From assembly GCF_009389715.1 (NCBI RefSeq), contig NC_052400.1, forward strand, positions 22,413,674-22,477,673: DNA of 64,000 nucleotides, in the 5' to 3' direction. A program made the position numbers and the translations under genes. This stretch comes from Phoenix dactylifera. Lineage: Eukaryota > Streptophyta > Magnoliopsida > Arecales > Arecaceae. Shown here piece by piece: positions 21,701 to 32,300 of this stretch. The notes beneath the pieces were generated by a model. It did no database searches, had not been told where the DNA came from, and worked only from the letters and a program-made list of their open reading frames with translations. Within the stretch, counting starts at the first letter, position 1. Each line of letters begins with the position of its first letter.

Positions 21701-24700
21701 TGTCACGCCCCGGACCCGGATCCGTGACACGGCCGTGCTATTGCCGACTACTGCCCATAATAGCACGCAGCCTCATACCTGGGTAACAGGGTAGTCAAAC
21801 CAACCAAATCTTTTCATATGAAAGCATTCTTAGTACAACATGCTGGTCAGTACCCAAATACAGAGCTTCTATGTAGTTTATGTACACAAAAGTATACTTG
21901 CTTTACCCCAAAAAAAGAAGCCCTGATACCAAATTAACGTGTCTCTGGCAGCTATCAGTGATGAGGATCTGAGAGAAAAAGTAAATGAACGGATATGAGC
22001 TACACGGCTCAGTAAGTAATCCTGCATAATCCTACCGGATCAACTAGTAGGCTAAACATGTAAATCAGGGTTTGAGAAGCTGACATGCATATTTATCTAA
22101 TAATCATCATGGCATAATATGTATGCAATTTAAACAAAGCAGTAGTGCAAATCACAAAAATTTTCATAAAATATGCATATGAAACTGTGCCCCTGGCATG
22201 CCGTGGTCCATTCTCTCGGATGCTACTGCGAAGTCAGTCTCGGCCACTGGCGGGGCCAGCTCAGTTACTATTCAGCCACTGGCGGGGCATGCTCAGTTAC
22301 TATTCAGCCACTGGCGGGGCAGGCTCAGTTACTATTCAGCCACTGGCGGGGCAGGCTCAGTCATTCTCGGCCACAAACAAGGCCAGCTCAGTTGCATTCG
22401 ATCAGTAGCATCTTTGAGCCTATTATAGTGCCGCTTGGCTAGCTAAGACTTTATAAACTTATATGCATGATTAAAATATCAGCATCATCATGTTGCATAC
22501 ATAGCCAAAGCTTCTGAGATCATGCAAGTTACTTATGCATTGTAACATATCATGCATGAAACATATATATACTTAAAATAAATGCTTAGGAAACATTAAT
22601 AACATGACATGATCCATAACAGGATTAGGACAGGTTACTTATTTTCTTCACAAATCATGTATACAATTCAAATTGTATGAAAAACACTGGTTCATCTTAT
22701 AAAACGTAATACAAGATCTACGATAAGATTAAGACAGATTACTTACCTCAATTCGCTTTCCAAATTTCTCAAGTCCAGGTGACAAATCCTTAATCACCTA
22801 AAACAACACCATAGGGATCACATTATTCCCCATTTATTTATTATAAAATTTCTTAGTTCATCATACTATGAACTTACTCGCTTGGATCCCATCCAAGGAT
22901 CTAGCCCAAGTCCAATTTACCCAATTTAGAGCCTTTGGGGCTCGATTTAAAAACAGATTAGGTCCACATGAGTTGATTGGGTTTTTAATTAAAGGATTGG
23001 GCCTCGTTTATAATTGGGTCCAACCTTTTCTAGCCAATTGGGTCCTCTGATTGGGTCAATGTGGCTCATTTGGGCCTGAGTCAAGGTTAGCCCAAGGTCA
23101 ATTCGACCTTTTGTCAGTTGAATTGGGCTTGAATTGGGCCTGATTCATAATCAATTGGGTTTGCTGGATCTAATCCAGCTTAATTGGGTTCGGACCCAAA
23201 TCAATCTGGGCTTAATTCGGTTCGGATTTGACCCAATTTGTAGTTTGGGCCCGTCCAGACTTAGCCCAATTTAATTGGGCTTAGATTCAAGTTTAATTGG
23301 CCTCTAGGGACCAATTGGGTCCTTTGTACTTAGCTTAATTAGAGTGGGTCCAATTTTGGGCTCGGTCTAAGGCCAGCCCGAGCCCAGTAAAATAATTTAA
23401 TTTGAATTGGGTGCGGACCCAATTGAACCTGTGCTTAACCTAAATTAAGGTTAGCCCATTTTAGAATTCGGGTCCACTTGGATTTAACCCAGCTAATTAA
23501 AATTATTTGGGCCTAACGGGTTTCGGATCCAGACTCGGATCCGACCCGCTAAGCAGACCCGTTAAGGGTCTTTCTCAGGTTCTAGAGGCTTCGGCCTCTT
23601 TCATTCGCCCCTCTCTCTTCTCTCCGGTCTCTTCGTCTCCCCCGCTTTCCACCGAAACCCTTCCCGGCCTCCTCCGCCTCCAGTCCCCTCCCGCTCCGGC
23701 CGAAGCCCCTTTCCGACCGCCTTCTCTCCTTCGCGGACGACCGGGGGATGCAGCGCCCCCCGATCCACCGGCCGAAAAGGGTGCTCCTCCCTCGGCAACG
23801 GCGGCGGGAGGCCGGCCCCTTCTTCCCTTCTCCGAAGTGCTGCCGGAGAAGAGGGGAAGGGCCGGGAGGTGAGATCGAGGCCGGACCTCCTCCGGGGGTC
23901 TTCACCGGCTCCGACCACGGCTAGGTAAGGCCGTGGCCCGAGGTAAGTATTTTAATATTTTTTTTTTGTCTTTCTTCTTCTGTTTCCTTCTCCCCCCTTT
24001 TTCTTGTGGGAGTCATGCCACCACCTCTCGGCCGGCGGAGAGGTGGGGCTCGGCTGGGGCTTGAGGCCGCGTTGGTCGCCGGCACGGCAGACCCGGCGGC
24101 CCTTGGCTGCCCCTCAGCCCTAGGGCAGCCATGGCCGGGGCCTGTCACCCGCAGGCCGAGTCCGGCTGGGCTCGGCCCGGGTGGCGTTGGGCTCGGCTTG
24201 GGCCGTTCTCAGGCCGGCCCGCGGCCTGTTGGTCCGGCCCGCAGTCCGTGGGTCCGGCCCGCGGCCCTCCTCCTGTTTTTCTCTTCCGTGCCGGTCTACT
24301 CCTCTCTGTGCCAGTCTCTTTCCCTCTGTTTCATCAGTGAAACAGAGGGGAGAATACCCCACAGAGGGGTACCTCCACCCTGTCCTTGCCTAGAGACCTA
24401 CTTACAGAGCCTTACCTTGATTCGGTTGACTGGAGTTGGGCAGTATCTCCGTCTCGGCAAACTCCCTCCTTCCTCTCCTAGGGCTGCAGGGTCCCTTCCG
24501 CCTCCAGCTCCAAGGCTTGGCTCTCTGGTGCAGTAGATCCAGAGGGTTAGAGATTTAGGGAGGGTACATTCAATTCGGGTTAGCAAATCTTAGGGGTTTT
24601 AAATACAGGGCTTATGACTTGACCCCAAAGGAGAGGTGGCGTTCTCTCCTTCCTCACTGCTTCGGGAGCCACCAGCTGCCCCTCCTCCTCAGGCCAGCTC

Positions 24701-24919
24701 ACAGCTCATTTGCCGAGGGGGAGGAGGTGGCGGGCTCCTGTTTTGCATGCCGGTGGGGGTTTCTCCGTTGGCCATCTGGTGGTCTTGTCTTTTCAGCCCT
24801 CAGGCGGGAGATTATTGCCATCTTGGGCCAGTGTGGCCTGCTAACCCCTCCCTGGCCCAATACTATTCAACTGGGCCCTACAGTATTGGGCCCGGTCTGT
24901 ATTGGGCCCGGACATTACA
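21701..24919. mobile_element. 3.2 kb TG...CA element with 5-bp target duplication (solo-LTR type or non-autonomous LTR derivative)
   Basis: The element opens TGTCACGCCCCGGACCCG and closes with the inverted relative of that end (TGTAATGTCCGGGCCCAA on the other strand). It is flanked by perfect TAAAT duplications (21696-21700 and 24920-24924). TG...CA termini with a 5-bp duplication are the LTR-retrotransposon pattern. No second LTR and no recognisable gag or pol region are visible, so a solo LTR or a gene-less derivative is most likely. Its parts are an AT-rich left third with a 32-bp tandem array, a middle rich in TTGGGCC/GGGTCC words, and a GC-rich right half. It looks whole in its ends. The perfect duplication suggests a fairly recent insertion, but there is no LTR pair with which to date it. 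Family not assigned. Confidence 0.65.
22243..22374. repeat. 32-bp tandem repeat, about four copies
   Basis: Units start at 22243, 22275, 22307 and 22339, with a decayed fifth at about 22370. Each contains GCCACTGGCGGGGC followed by CTCAGTTACTATTCA (the last full unit diverges at its 3' end). The exact 32-base spacing with no spacer marks a minisatellite inside the TG...CA element, not a CRISPR array. Confidence 0.9.
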
Positions 24920-24924
24920 TAAAT

Positions 24925-26390
24925 TACCTTAGAAATATAAGTTTAGAATTAACATGGAATTAAAAAGCTTCAAAATTGATTCCATATATAGAAACCAAAA
25001 TGACTTAGTTATCACTGACGATGATACTAGATAATTTACTAATAAATTGGAAAAGTAAAAGGACTTCAACTACAAGGACAGCTTCGATGATATAAGGTCC
25101 AAAATATCCTAACCATGAAGCGATTTCCCAACAAAATTGATAGTACAATTCTGCTCATTAAGATTATGGGACTGATAACCTTCAAAGTCACGATCATGTT
25201 CTGGAAACAACCACCAAACGAGGCATTGCAGCCTTGCAGGCAAGGTTGACAACACCAAGTAATATTGAGGGTCTAAGGGAAGCCCTATAAATTCGGTTGG
25301 TCTCCAGCCTTTCGACAACAAGGGAGTTAAGGAAAATATTATGGACTAAAAAGGGCAAAAAAGCATAGTCCTAACAACACGATTCATCTTCTATGTGTGG
25401 GTTTGCAGCAATATAGTCCCCAAAGTACAACAACCCGGCTCAGCCCGAATCTCCTCTAATGAGCACGATCGATGAGGAGACTTGATCCGGCCGATTCCTT
25501 TAAATGCCCAAAAAATAATAAGAAATAATAAACAAGAAAAAATAAAAAGCAGAAAGTTGAAGAGTAAACTGCCTGTGGAAGAAACTCTCGATAGATAGTA
25601 CAAGAAATAAGGATTGTATTAGGATTAATCCTGAAGAAGTCTATTGATAGAGTCAATCCGAAAACCAAAATATGATGGTTCCAAAATATATAATATTTCA
25701 AAAACACCAATTTTTTTCGAAGCCAACAATCTTTTTTAAAGAGTTACAGCTCTTCTAAAAGAAGCCACTCACAAAAGAGTATTTTAAAATATTTAAAACA
25801 ATTAAAGGTTAGGGGATAAAAAAATAATTTTTTTAAATTAAAACTCTAACAGAAAATTCATACATCTGTACAAAAAAATAAATAAATAAAGATCATTATA
25901 ACAGCAATGCCAAGCAGGTAAAATACAAGAGCACCTTCCCCGAAAGAAAAAAAAAAAGAAGAAAACTTGCATGTGAGCAACTTATGATCCATGGGATTCG
26001 GGGAAACCACAAGCAACCAAGGCGGTGAAAGAATTCGACGCAGAAGTCCAAGAACATCATCCAAAAAAGGTAGTTTCCAAGTACGAACTCGTTAAGCATC
26101 GTGAGGGAGCCGGAACAAGGGAAGTAGACGCGGATAAGGCCAAAGAAAATCTAGGATGCACCTGGGCGCCGCTTTCAGCGCGAAATCATCACGAAATCCT
26201 CGAATCCATGAAGAGGGTTTTGCAAGATGGCGCTTGCATCCGCGACAGGACGGGATGGTAGTGGTCTTGATAAAATATACTCCTGTTTTCGTCAAATGCG
26301 CACCACCGCATCCAATTCCCGGCTGCCGCGAGGCGCGTGTATTTATGTATATATATTAAAGCAAACAAACTTATAACGCATCTTAATAAA
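24925..26390. other. Intergenic DNA between two repeats
   Basis: No gene is recognised here. If the RRS1 pseudogene once extended further, its 5' half would fall on this side of the TG...CA element, but none of the expected N-terminal RRS1 words is visible on the minus strand. A more balanced-composition patch at about 25,990-26,340 looks coding-like on the minus strand but resembles nothing I know. Confidence 0.4.
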
Positions 26391-26394
26391 GATA

Positions 26395-27310
26395 ATTACA
26401 TCTATACCCTCCAAAATATATAATATTATATAAATATTTTTTATAAAATTACTATTTATATTTATATCCTCATAAATACTTATTTTGGATGTATATCCTT
26501 CTTTAACTTTTTTATTAAAATATGTACACATTTTATAGAGCGTTGTTAAAAAATAAATAATTTAAAATTAATATGACTAAAATACCTTTATGAATAGGTT
26601 AAGAAAAAAAACTTTATATGGATATCAAAATCTAGTAAAGAAAATTCTTTAGTAAAAAAAAAAGCAAAAATGATTAAATTGTGTTGATATCAACTCTTAT
26701 AGAATAAATTATGTTGCTTTTATAAAATTTTTACTTCAAAAACAAACAACAACTCAATATTTATAGATTACTAAAAAATATTTTACTAATCTAAGTATCT
26801 ATAATTATTTAAAATTTGATATGCTTTGATTTTTTAAAAATAATAAAGAATATGCATGTCATAGATTCAATAATGATAATTATATCAAAATTAAATAAAG
26901 AATAAAATAATCAAAATGATCATCTAGTATTCTAATTTGATTAAGTCAAGATCTTAAAAAGCAAATTGACAATATGACTCAATCTTTTTTTGACCTATTA
27001 ATCCAACTGAATTATAAAAAACTTGCAAATTTCAGTTGAGTTTTATTTTTTTTTTAATAGATTCTTTTGAATGTATATCCTTTTAATATGAAAAATTGCA
27101 TAAATACCTTAGTAAAGTTGTTATTTGTGTGTATATCCTTATAATTTTTTTTTTTTTGGCATATCTACCAATAAGGATATTTCAAGCCATTTATTTTTTA
27201 ACAATCTTAAATAGTATGTGTATGTATACAAAAAAAATAAAAAAATATACATGTAAATAGTAATTTATAAGGATATTTATGTGATTTCGTATATTTGGGA
27301 TGAAAAAATC
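26395..27310. mobile_element. Long-inverted-repeat element (Mutator-like or foldback type)
   Basis: The left arm (about 26405-26603) and right arm (about 27160-27305) are related as inverted copies. Shared words include AAATTACTATTTA, the spaced TATCCT blocks, and TTGTTAAAAAATAAAT, which occurs forward at about 26553 and inverted at about 27189. The arms are roughly 150-200 bases around an AT-rich core without reading frames. Arm length suits non-autonomous MULEs or foldback elements. The exact ends and target duplication are unclear in this AT-rich DNA. Confidence 0.55.
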
Positions 27311-27570
27311 CAAAAAAAAATCATAACGGGGAGAAAGGGAACGTACTTTGCACGTGATTCGAGGCCTAGATGGTGCAATCAATATTCCTGTCAATCATCT
27401 GTATCACCTGATAGACGTACTCCCTTTTTCTTGCTTCGGTCACTCCCGTTCTCTCCCGATCTGTTTCCCCACCGAGATGAAATAAGTCGGGTAGGTTTTA
27501 TAAGAAAATTGAGTAGCTATAGCGCCCCTCGGCGTTTCCTCCGCGAAGCCATCTCGTCCACTTGTGTTCG

Positions 27571-28259
27571 TTATATATAAATGGACGGATGCGATGTGCT
27601 CGCATAAAACCTCCCATGTGCGTATCCATACGATTGTGCAGGCTACCAGCATTTGACTCGACGAATGGACTAGATCTTCTGATCGACACCATCATGAATC
27701 ATGATTCAAGATCTGGACGGTAGAGACGTTGTAAGGTGGCCGATGGGGCCCCTAAAAGATCACGTCACGAGTACTTCCCCCTCCGCTGCCCTTTTCCTTA
27801 TTCCCACCCCCTCGCCCCTCCTCGATCCCTCCTTCTTTTTCTTCTTTGCGTCGCCTGTCCCGGAGCCTTCGGGAATAATAATTTCTCGCCTTCCGCCCTC
27901 TCGAAGGCTCAAACGCTAAGACTAACCCTATCGATCAGGAAACGAGGGAAGCGGGAGGGATCCGTCTCACGCATCTGGATTTTAATCTGCCGGTAAGCTA
28001 GATTTATCCCAAGTTGTCCTCCTCACCTTTCAGATCTTTCGTAAAATTATTTTTTTCCTCTCTTTTTTTCGATCGGCACTCGATCAATTTTGTCGTATGT
28101 TTTCAGCACCATATGTCCCGATATTTTTCAGAATCCCATAATGTTTACTGTTTTTCTTAATTAAATACATGACGAGGCGGAAACTCCAATTTTTCCTCTT
28201 CGTTTTTGGTATCAGGGTTCGTGGACTTTGTTTTTGAAACCCTAAACATCTAATCGGCG
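27571..28259 (+). promoter_or_regulatory. Promoter / 5' UTR with intron of the J-protein gene
   Basis: A leader intron is predicted at 27993-28215 (donor CCGGTAAGC, acceptor TATCAG), so the 5' UTR would be an exon ending at 27992 plus 28216-28259. TTATATATAA at 27571-27580 is the best TATA candidate. A start nearer 27,750 is also possible. The leader is pyrimidine-rich. Leader introns often raise expression in plants; that role is inferred here. Confidence 0.55.
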
Positions 28260-29363
28260 ATGGATGGGAACAAAGACGAGGCTTTGAAATGCCTGCGGAT
28301 CGGAAAAGAAGCCTTGCAGATAGGGGACCAAACCCGTGCCCTTAAATTCCTAACCAAAGCCCGCCGCCTCGATCCGTCTCTTCCGATCGATGATCTCCTA
28401 TCCGCTGCTGTGGGTGGAGAATCCCGTGACGCTGCCCCACCGGATGGTGCGGCCCCTCCTGGTAACCCCGGCGAAGAGCCCGAGAGGCCAACCGTAGGCT
28501 CTGCTTCGGCCTCCTCTTCCTCTGCTGCTAGGACCGCGGCGAAAACTTCTTCTGAGGGGTCGTCGAGGGCTTACACAGAGGAGCAGATCACTATCGTCGG
28601 GCAAATCAAGGTGAAGAAGGATTACTATCAGATCTTGGGATTGGAACGCGGTTGCACCGTGGAAGATGTGCGTAAGTCATACCGAAAACTATCCCTGAAG
28701 GTCCACCCGGACAAAAACAAGGCACCCGGTGCCGAGGAAGCCTTTAAGTTAGTCTCTAAAGCTTTCCAGTGCCTTAGCAATGAAGAGAGCAGGAAAAGGT
28801 ATGATCTTCTTGGGTCCGAGGAGCCTGCTTACACTAGGGTTGCTGCAAGGCGCCATGCTCGTGGCTTCGATGGATTTTATGATGCCGATGTTGATGCTGA
28901 GGAAATCTTTAGGAACTTCTTTGGAGGAATGGCTCCGGCAGGTGCTCCTTTTGGCTTCCAATTTAGAGCCGGCGGCATGGGTGGCCCAAGCTTTCACCAG
29001 ACACAGGGTGATGGTGGTTTCAACCTCCGTGCTCTGATTCAGATCTTGCCTGTTATTATTCTGATTTTGTTGAACTTCCTGCCTTCCAATGATCCCGTGT
29101 ATTCATTGTCTCGCTCATATCCTTATGAGAACAAAATTGTGACTGCAAGAGGCGTGCCCTATTTTGTCAAGTCTGCAAAGTTTGAACAAGAGTACCCATA
29201 CCAAAGCTCGGAACGTGCTTCTCTGGAGCGGCACATTGAAAGGGACTATTTTACGATCCTTGCACAGAATTGTCGAGTCGAGATGCAGCGGCGGCAATGG
29301 GGTCTATCAAACCAGACGCCTAACTGCGACGCACTTCGGAAGTTTGAAGAAACAGCTTCTTAA
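28260..29363 (+). CDS. ER-membrane J-protein (DnaJ domain plus DUF1977; DNAJB12/DNAJB14 type)
   Basis: A single coding exon of 367 codons. Residues 3-38 form a TPR-like helix pair (DEALKCLRIGKEALQIGD). A Ser/Ala/Pro-rich linker follows. The J-domain spans about 119-184, with HPD at 149-151 (VHPDKNK) and the start KDYYQILGLERG. A Gly/Phe-rich stretch (about 220-252) leads to one hydrophobic segment at about 257-275 (LRALIQILPVIILILLNFLP). A DUF1977 C-terminal domain (SLSRSYPYENKIVTARGVPY onward) ends the protein. Length and order match plant homologues of DNAJB12/14. Known role: tail-side ER-anchored cochaperones whose cytosolic J-domain stimulates Hsp70 in ER-associated quality control. The ATG at 28260 follows the leader intron and starts the conserved N-terminus. 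The gene looks intact. Confidence 0.95.
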   Translation: MDGNKDEALKCLRIGKEALQIGDQTRALKFLTKARRLDPSLPIDDLLSAAVGGESRDAAPPDGAAPPGNPGEEPERPTVGSASASSSSAARTAAKTSSEGSSRAYTEEQITIVGQIKVKKDYYQILGLERGCTVEDVRKSYRKLSLKVHPDKNKAPGAEEAFKLVSKAFQCLSNEESRKRYDLLGSEEPAYTRVAARRHARGFDGFYDADVDAEEIFRNFFGGMAPAGAPFGFQFRAGGMGGPSFHQTQGDGGFNLRALIQILPVIILILLNFLPSNDPVYSLSRSYPYENKIVTARGVPYFVKSAKFEQEYPYQSSERASLERHIERDYFTILAQNCRVEMQRRQWGLSNQTPNCDALRKFEETAS

Positions 29364-32300
29364 TGTCATCATCTTGAGGTCTGTATTTCTAATTTATCGT
29401 CTACTTTTTTTTCCTTACTATTCTATTTTATGATGCCACGATAAGAGTACATTGTAGCAATTTTGTGATATATCATGTGACTTTGTGCACATTTTTAAGC
29501 ATTTGAGCATAACTTGTTAGTGTATCTACTAATTGTGCTTCAAATTCTGTGAAACATCTTTGAGGAAAATCCTAGTCTTTAGTGCACATATTAGATATTT
29601 TCTTTTTCTTCGACCAATTTCTATGCATATTTCGTGGCAGTTGTTTCTGTTACATGAAGCCTAAACTATTTGTGTACTGGGAAGATATTAATTGCTAGAT
29701 GGAATAATCTGCTGCTGGTGGTGGTGGTGATGGTGATGCTAGTTTTATTCCTTTAATTGTTATGCGGCACTTCATCAAATGGAAAGCTTCAAAATGCTGT
29801 TTGAATAAGAGAGACTCAGAAAATAGGTTTTGCAGATGATATCTTGGGAATCTAGTCCGTTGAATCTACTTATCTTGGAGCACTAATGGTAATTTTTATG
29901 TGCTAATATGGGACACTGATCAATCTTATGAGCCACTGGCTTTTGGGTACTAGAAACAAGAAGCAGATTTTGTGCTGTTCTGAATCAGGATCTCCTATTT
30001 GAAATGGGTCTATTAGAAGATTCCTCGTATGAAGCTGCTCTTTATTACCCCAAAAGAACATCTCTTTGCCATGTTTAAGTAGACAATGGGAAACCAATCT
30101 TTAATAAATGTCAAATTTCCTTTGTAGTATGGTGATTAGGCTTAATATTCTGAATACTTACACCCAAAAATGCAAGATTTTGTTTACGGAAATGACCAGA
30201 TATATACTGGACAATTTGACTTGTCTAATTTATTGTTGATTAACATATATCAGTCACCCATACATTTACTAATACTTGTAGGATTTCTAACAGTTGTTCT
30301 GGAAAAAAAATCTCAAATTATAGGGAAATAAATCTACAATCCTTTGAATCAAATTTTGTAGTCCAATGAATTCTTTTAAGTTTTCTTCTACACCTATTAC
30401 AGTTGATTCTCGAACGTATGTAAGAAACATAAATTATATTTCAGAAATTATAGGAACATAGTTATTAGAAGCAGATGGCCATAGCATAGTTTCTATATGC
30501 GTTCATACTTTGATGGTTTAAATGGGCAATTAAGACATATCTCTTTCATGGATTAGCCATGTGGTCCTCTGGCTTAGGCAATAGTTTTTTTGAAGAAGCA
30601 TATCAACACCTTATTTAGCAGTTGAAATAAAAGTATTAACTTTTAAATTCTTCGTATTAATATGGACTTAATAGTCTACATATGCATGAATGGATATGCA
30701 TCCATATAGACATGTTCATATTGTTTCTATTTATGTATCCATATGGACATGTTCATATTTGTTAAATGAATGTAACAATGTTTTGACAACAACAATTGTC
30801 GGGCACTGCCAGAGCACATCTTTGGAAACCTCACCTTTCATCTGTTCACATGTCAAGGAAATTTTTTTAAAGTGCCAACTATTTTTAGAGCATTCATGTT
30901 AAGGACTGTTTCAAAGTCAGAATTAAGGAACAATGAAGCGTATGTTATTGTACAACAGTGATATTGGGACTGTTGTCCTTTCAAAAAAAAGAGGCAAAAA
31001 AAAAAAAAAAGGAAAAGGGGGGGGGGGGGGGTGATGGGGACGGGGAGGCAAGCATACTGGTACACATTAAGCATGCAAATCTAGATATTTAATCAAGGAA
31101 AACTTGAGTAACATTCATCAATAGATATAATAGCTTCCATGAGTGGCCATGGTCCACTTGTGATGCTAGATGCATTTCAATCCAACTGAGAATCAGAAGT
31201 TTGTTAAATTTCAATTTACTGAATACTGCCGATTTTAGTGGCTGACAACCGTTAGCTTTCTGCTGGAATCATTTTCTTTGCATACTTGTTTTTAGCGGCA
31301 TAGAATTTATTTGAGCTTCATTTTTTTTTAAATTACTGCTTCATTTTCTGGGGGTTCTGGGGCTGCTTATTCCTCCTTTATTATATGCTTAGGGATTATA
31401 ATTCCTTTTTTCTGGAAGTCATACTTCTACATCGCTGGGAGAGTTTTCAGCAACCTTGTGGCCTTTTGCCAATTAATTTGAGATTTTAGCTATCAAGTGC
31501 TTAGCTCTTTTTATGAACATCAAGGAAGTTGTGCGGTTAATAAAAGCTATCAATTATGATCAACTGGACAGCTTCAAGGCTGTTCAAGGGAAGGGAAGGT
31601 GGGTCTTTTTTTTTTTTCGGGGTTGTTGTTGGGGAGGGGGGGGTTGCTGTTGGGGAGGGGGCGGGTTGCGACTACTCATGCATTTGTTCTATTTCAAGCA
31701 GGGATTGAATTGGATTTTTGGATGAAAGTCATGATATCTTTGGCTGCAGTATATGCACGTTCTCAATTGTTTGATTGTTAAACTGAGACACCATTTTCAA
31801 TCTCTTTCAATACATGTTTGGTACTTATTTTTGTTTGATTTTGTCTTATAATTTAAGTGATTTTTACTTCTGCAGATTGACAAGAATTATACTTTAGATT
31901 TGGAAGTGACTTGTTGCGGAACTTTGGGCTAGCTTCTTTATGTTCTTTTGCAGCTGAGGAAATTGGGGTGAAGAAGTGGTTTGCCCTTTGCATTGCATGA
32001 CTCTTGCTTGGTCTATACCATCTCAGAAGACCTACAATTTTATCACTACTAGGAATTTGATACCGACATTATTAAATGTGTATATCAGATGGCACCTATC
32101 CCATTCGGCTTTTGGTTGATCAATTTTAAACTCGTGCAGCTTTACATGGTACATAGAAGTAATTATGTTTCTGCTGTCATTTTGTTACATCTGTGCTTAA
32201 CTGTTCTCAGCATGACTGAATACTTAGTGATTTTCTACCACGTATTCTGAGTTGGCTTTGTTGAATCTCATGAGGTTTTTCTTAGATTTTGAGAGGTGGG

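Noticed and set aside
22243-22374. Regular repeats that could suggest a CRISPR array
   Set aside because: Units abut with no unique spacers, the window is a spliced plant genome, and the array lies inside a TG...CA element. It is a minisatellite.
23507-24963. Several long open frames on both strands in GC-rich DNA
   Set aside because: They overlap on opposite strands, are Pro/Arg/Gly-rich and fall within the TG...CA element. GC-rich sequence is poor in stop codons, so such frames arise by chance.
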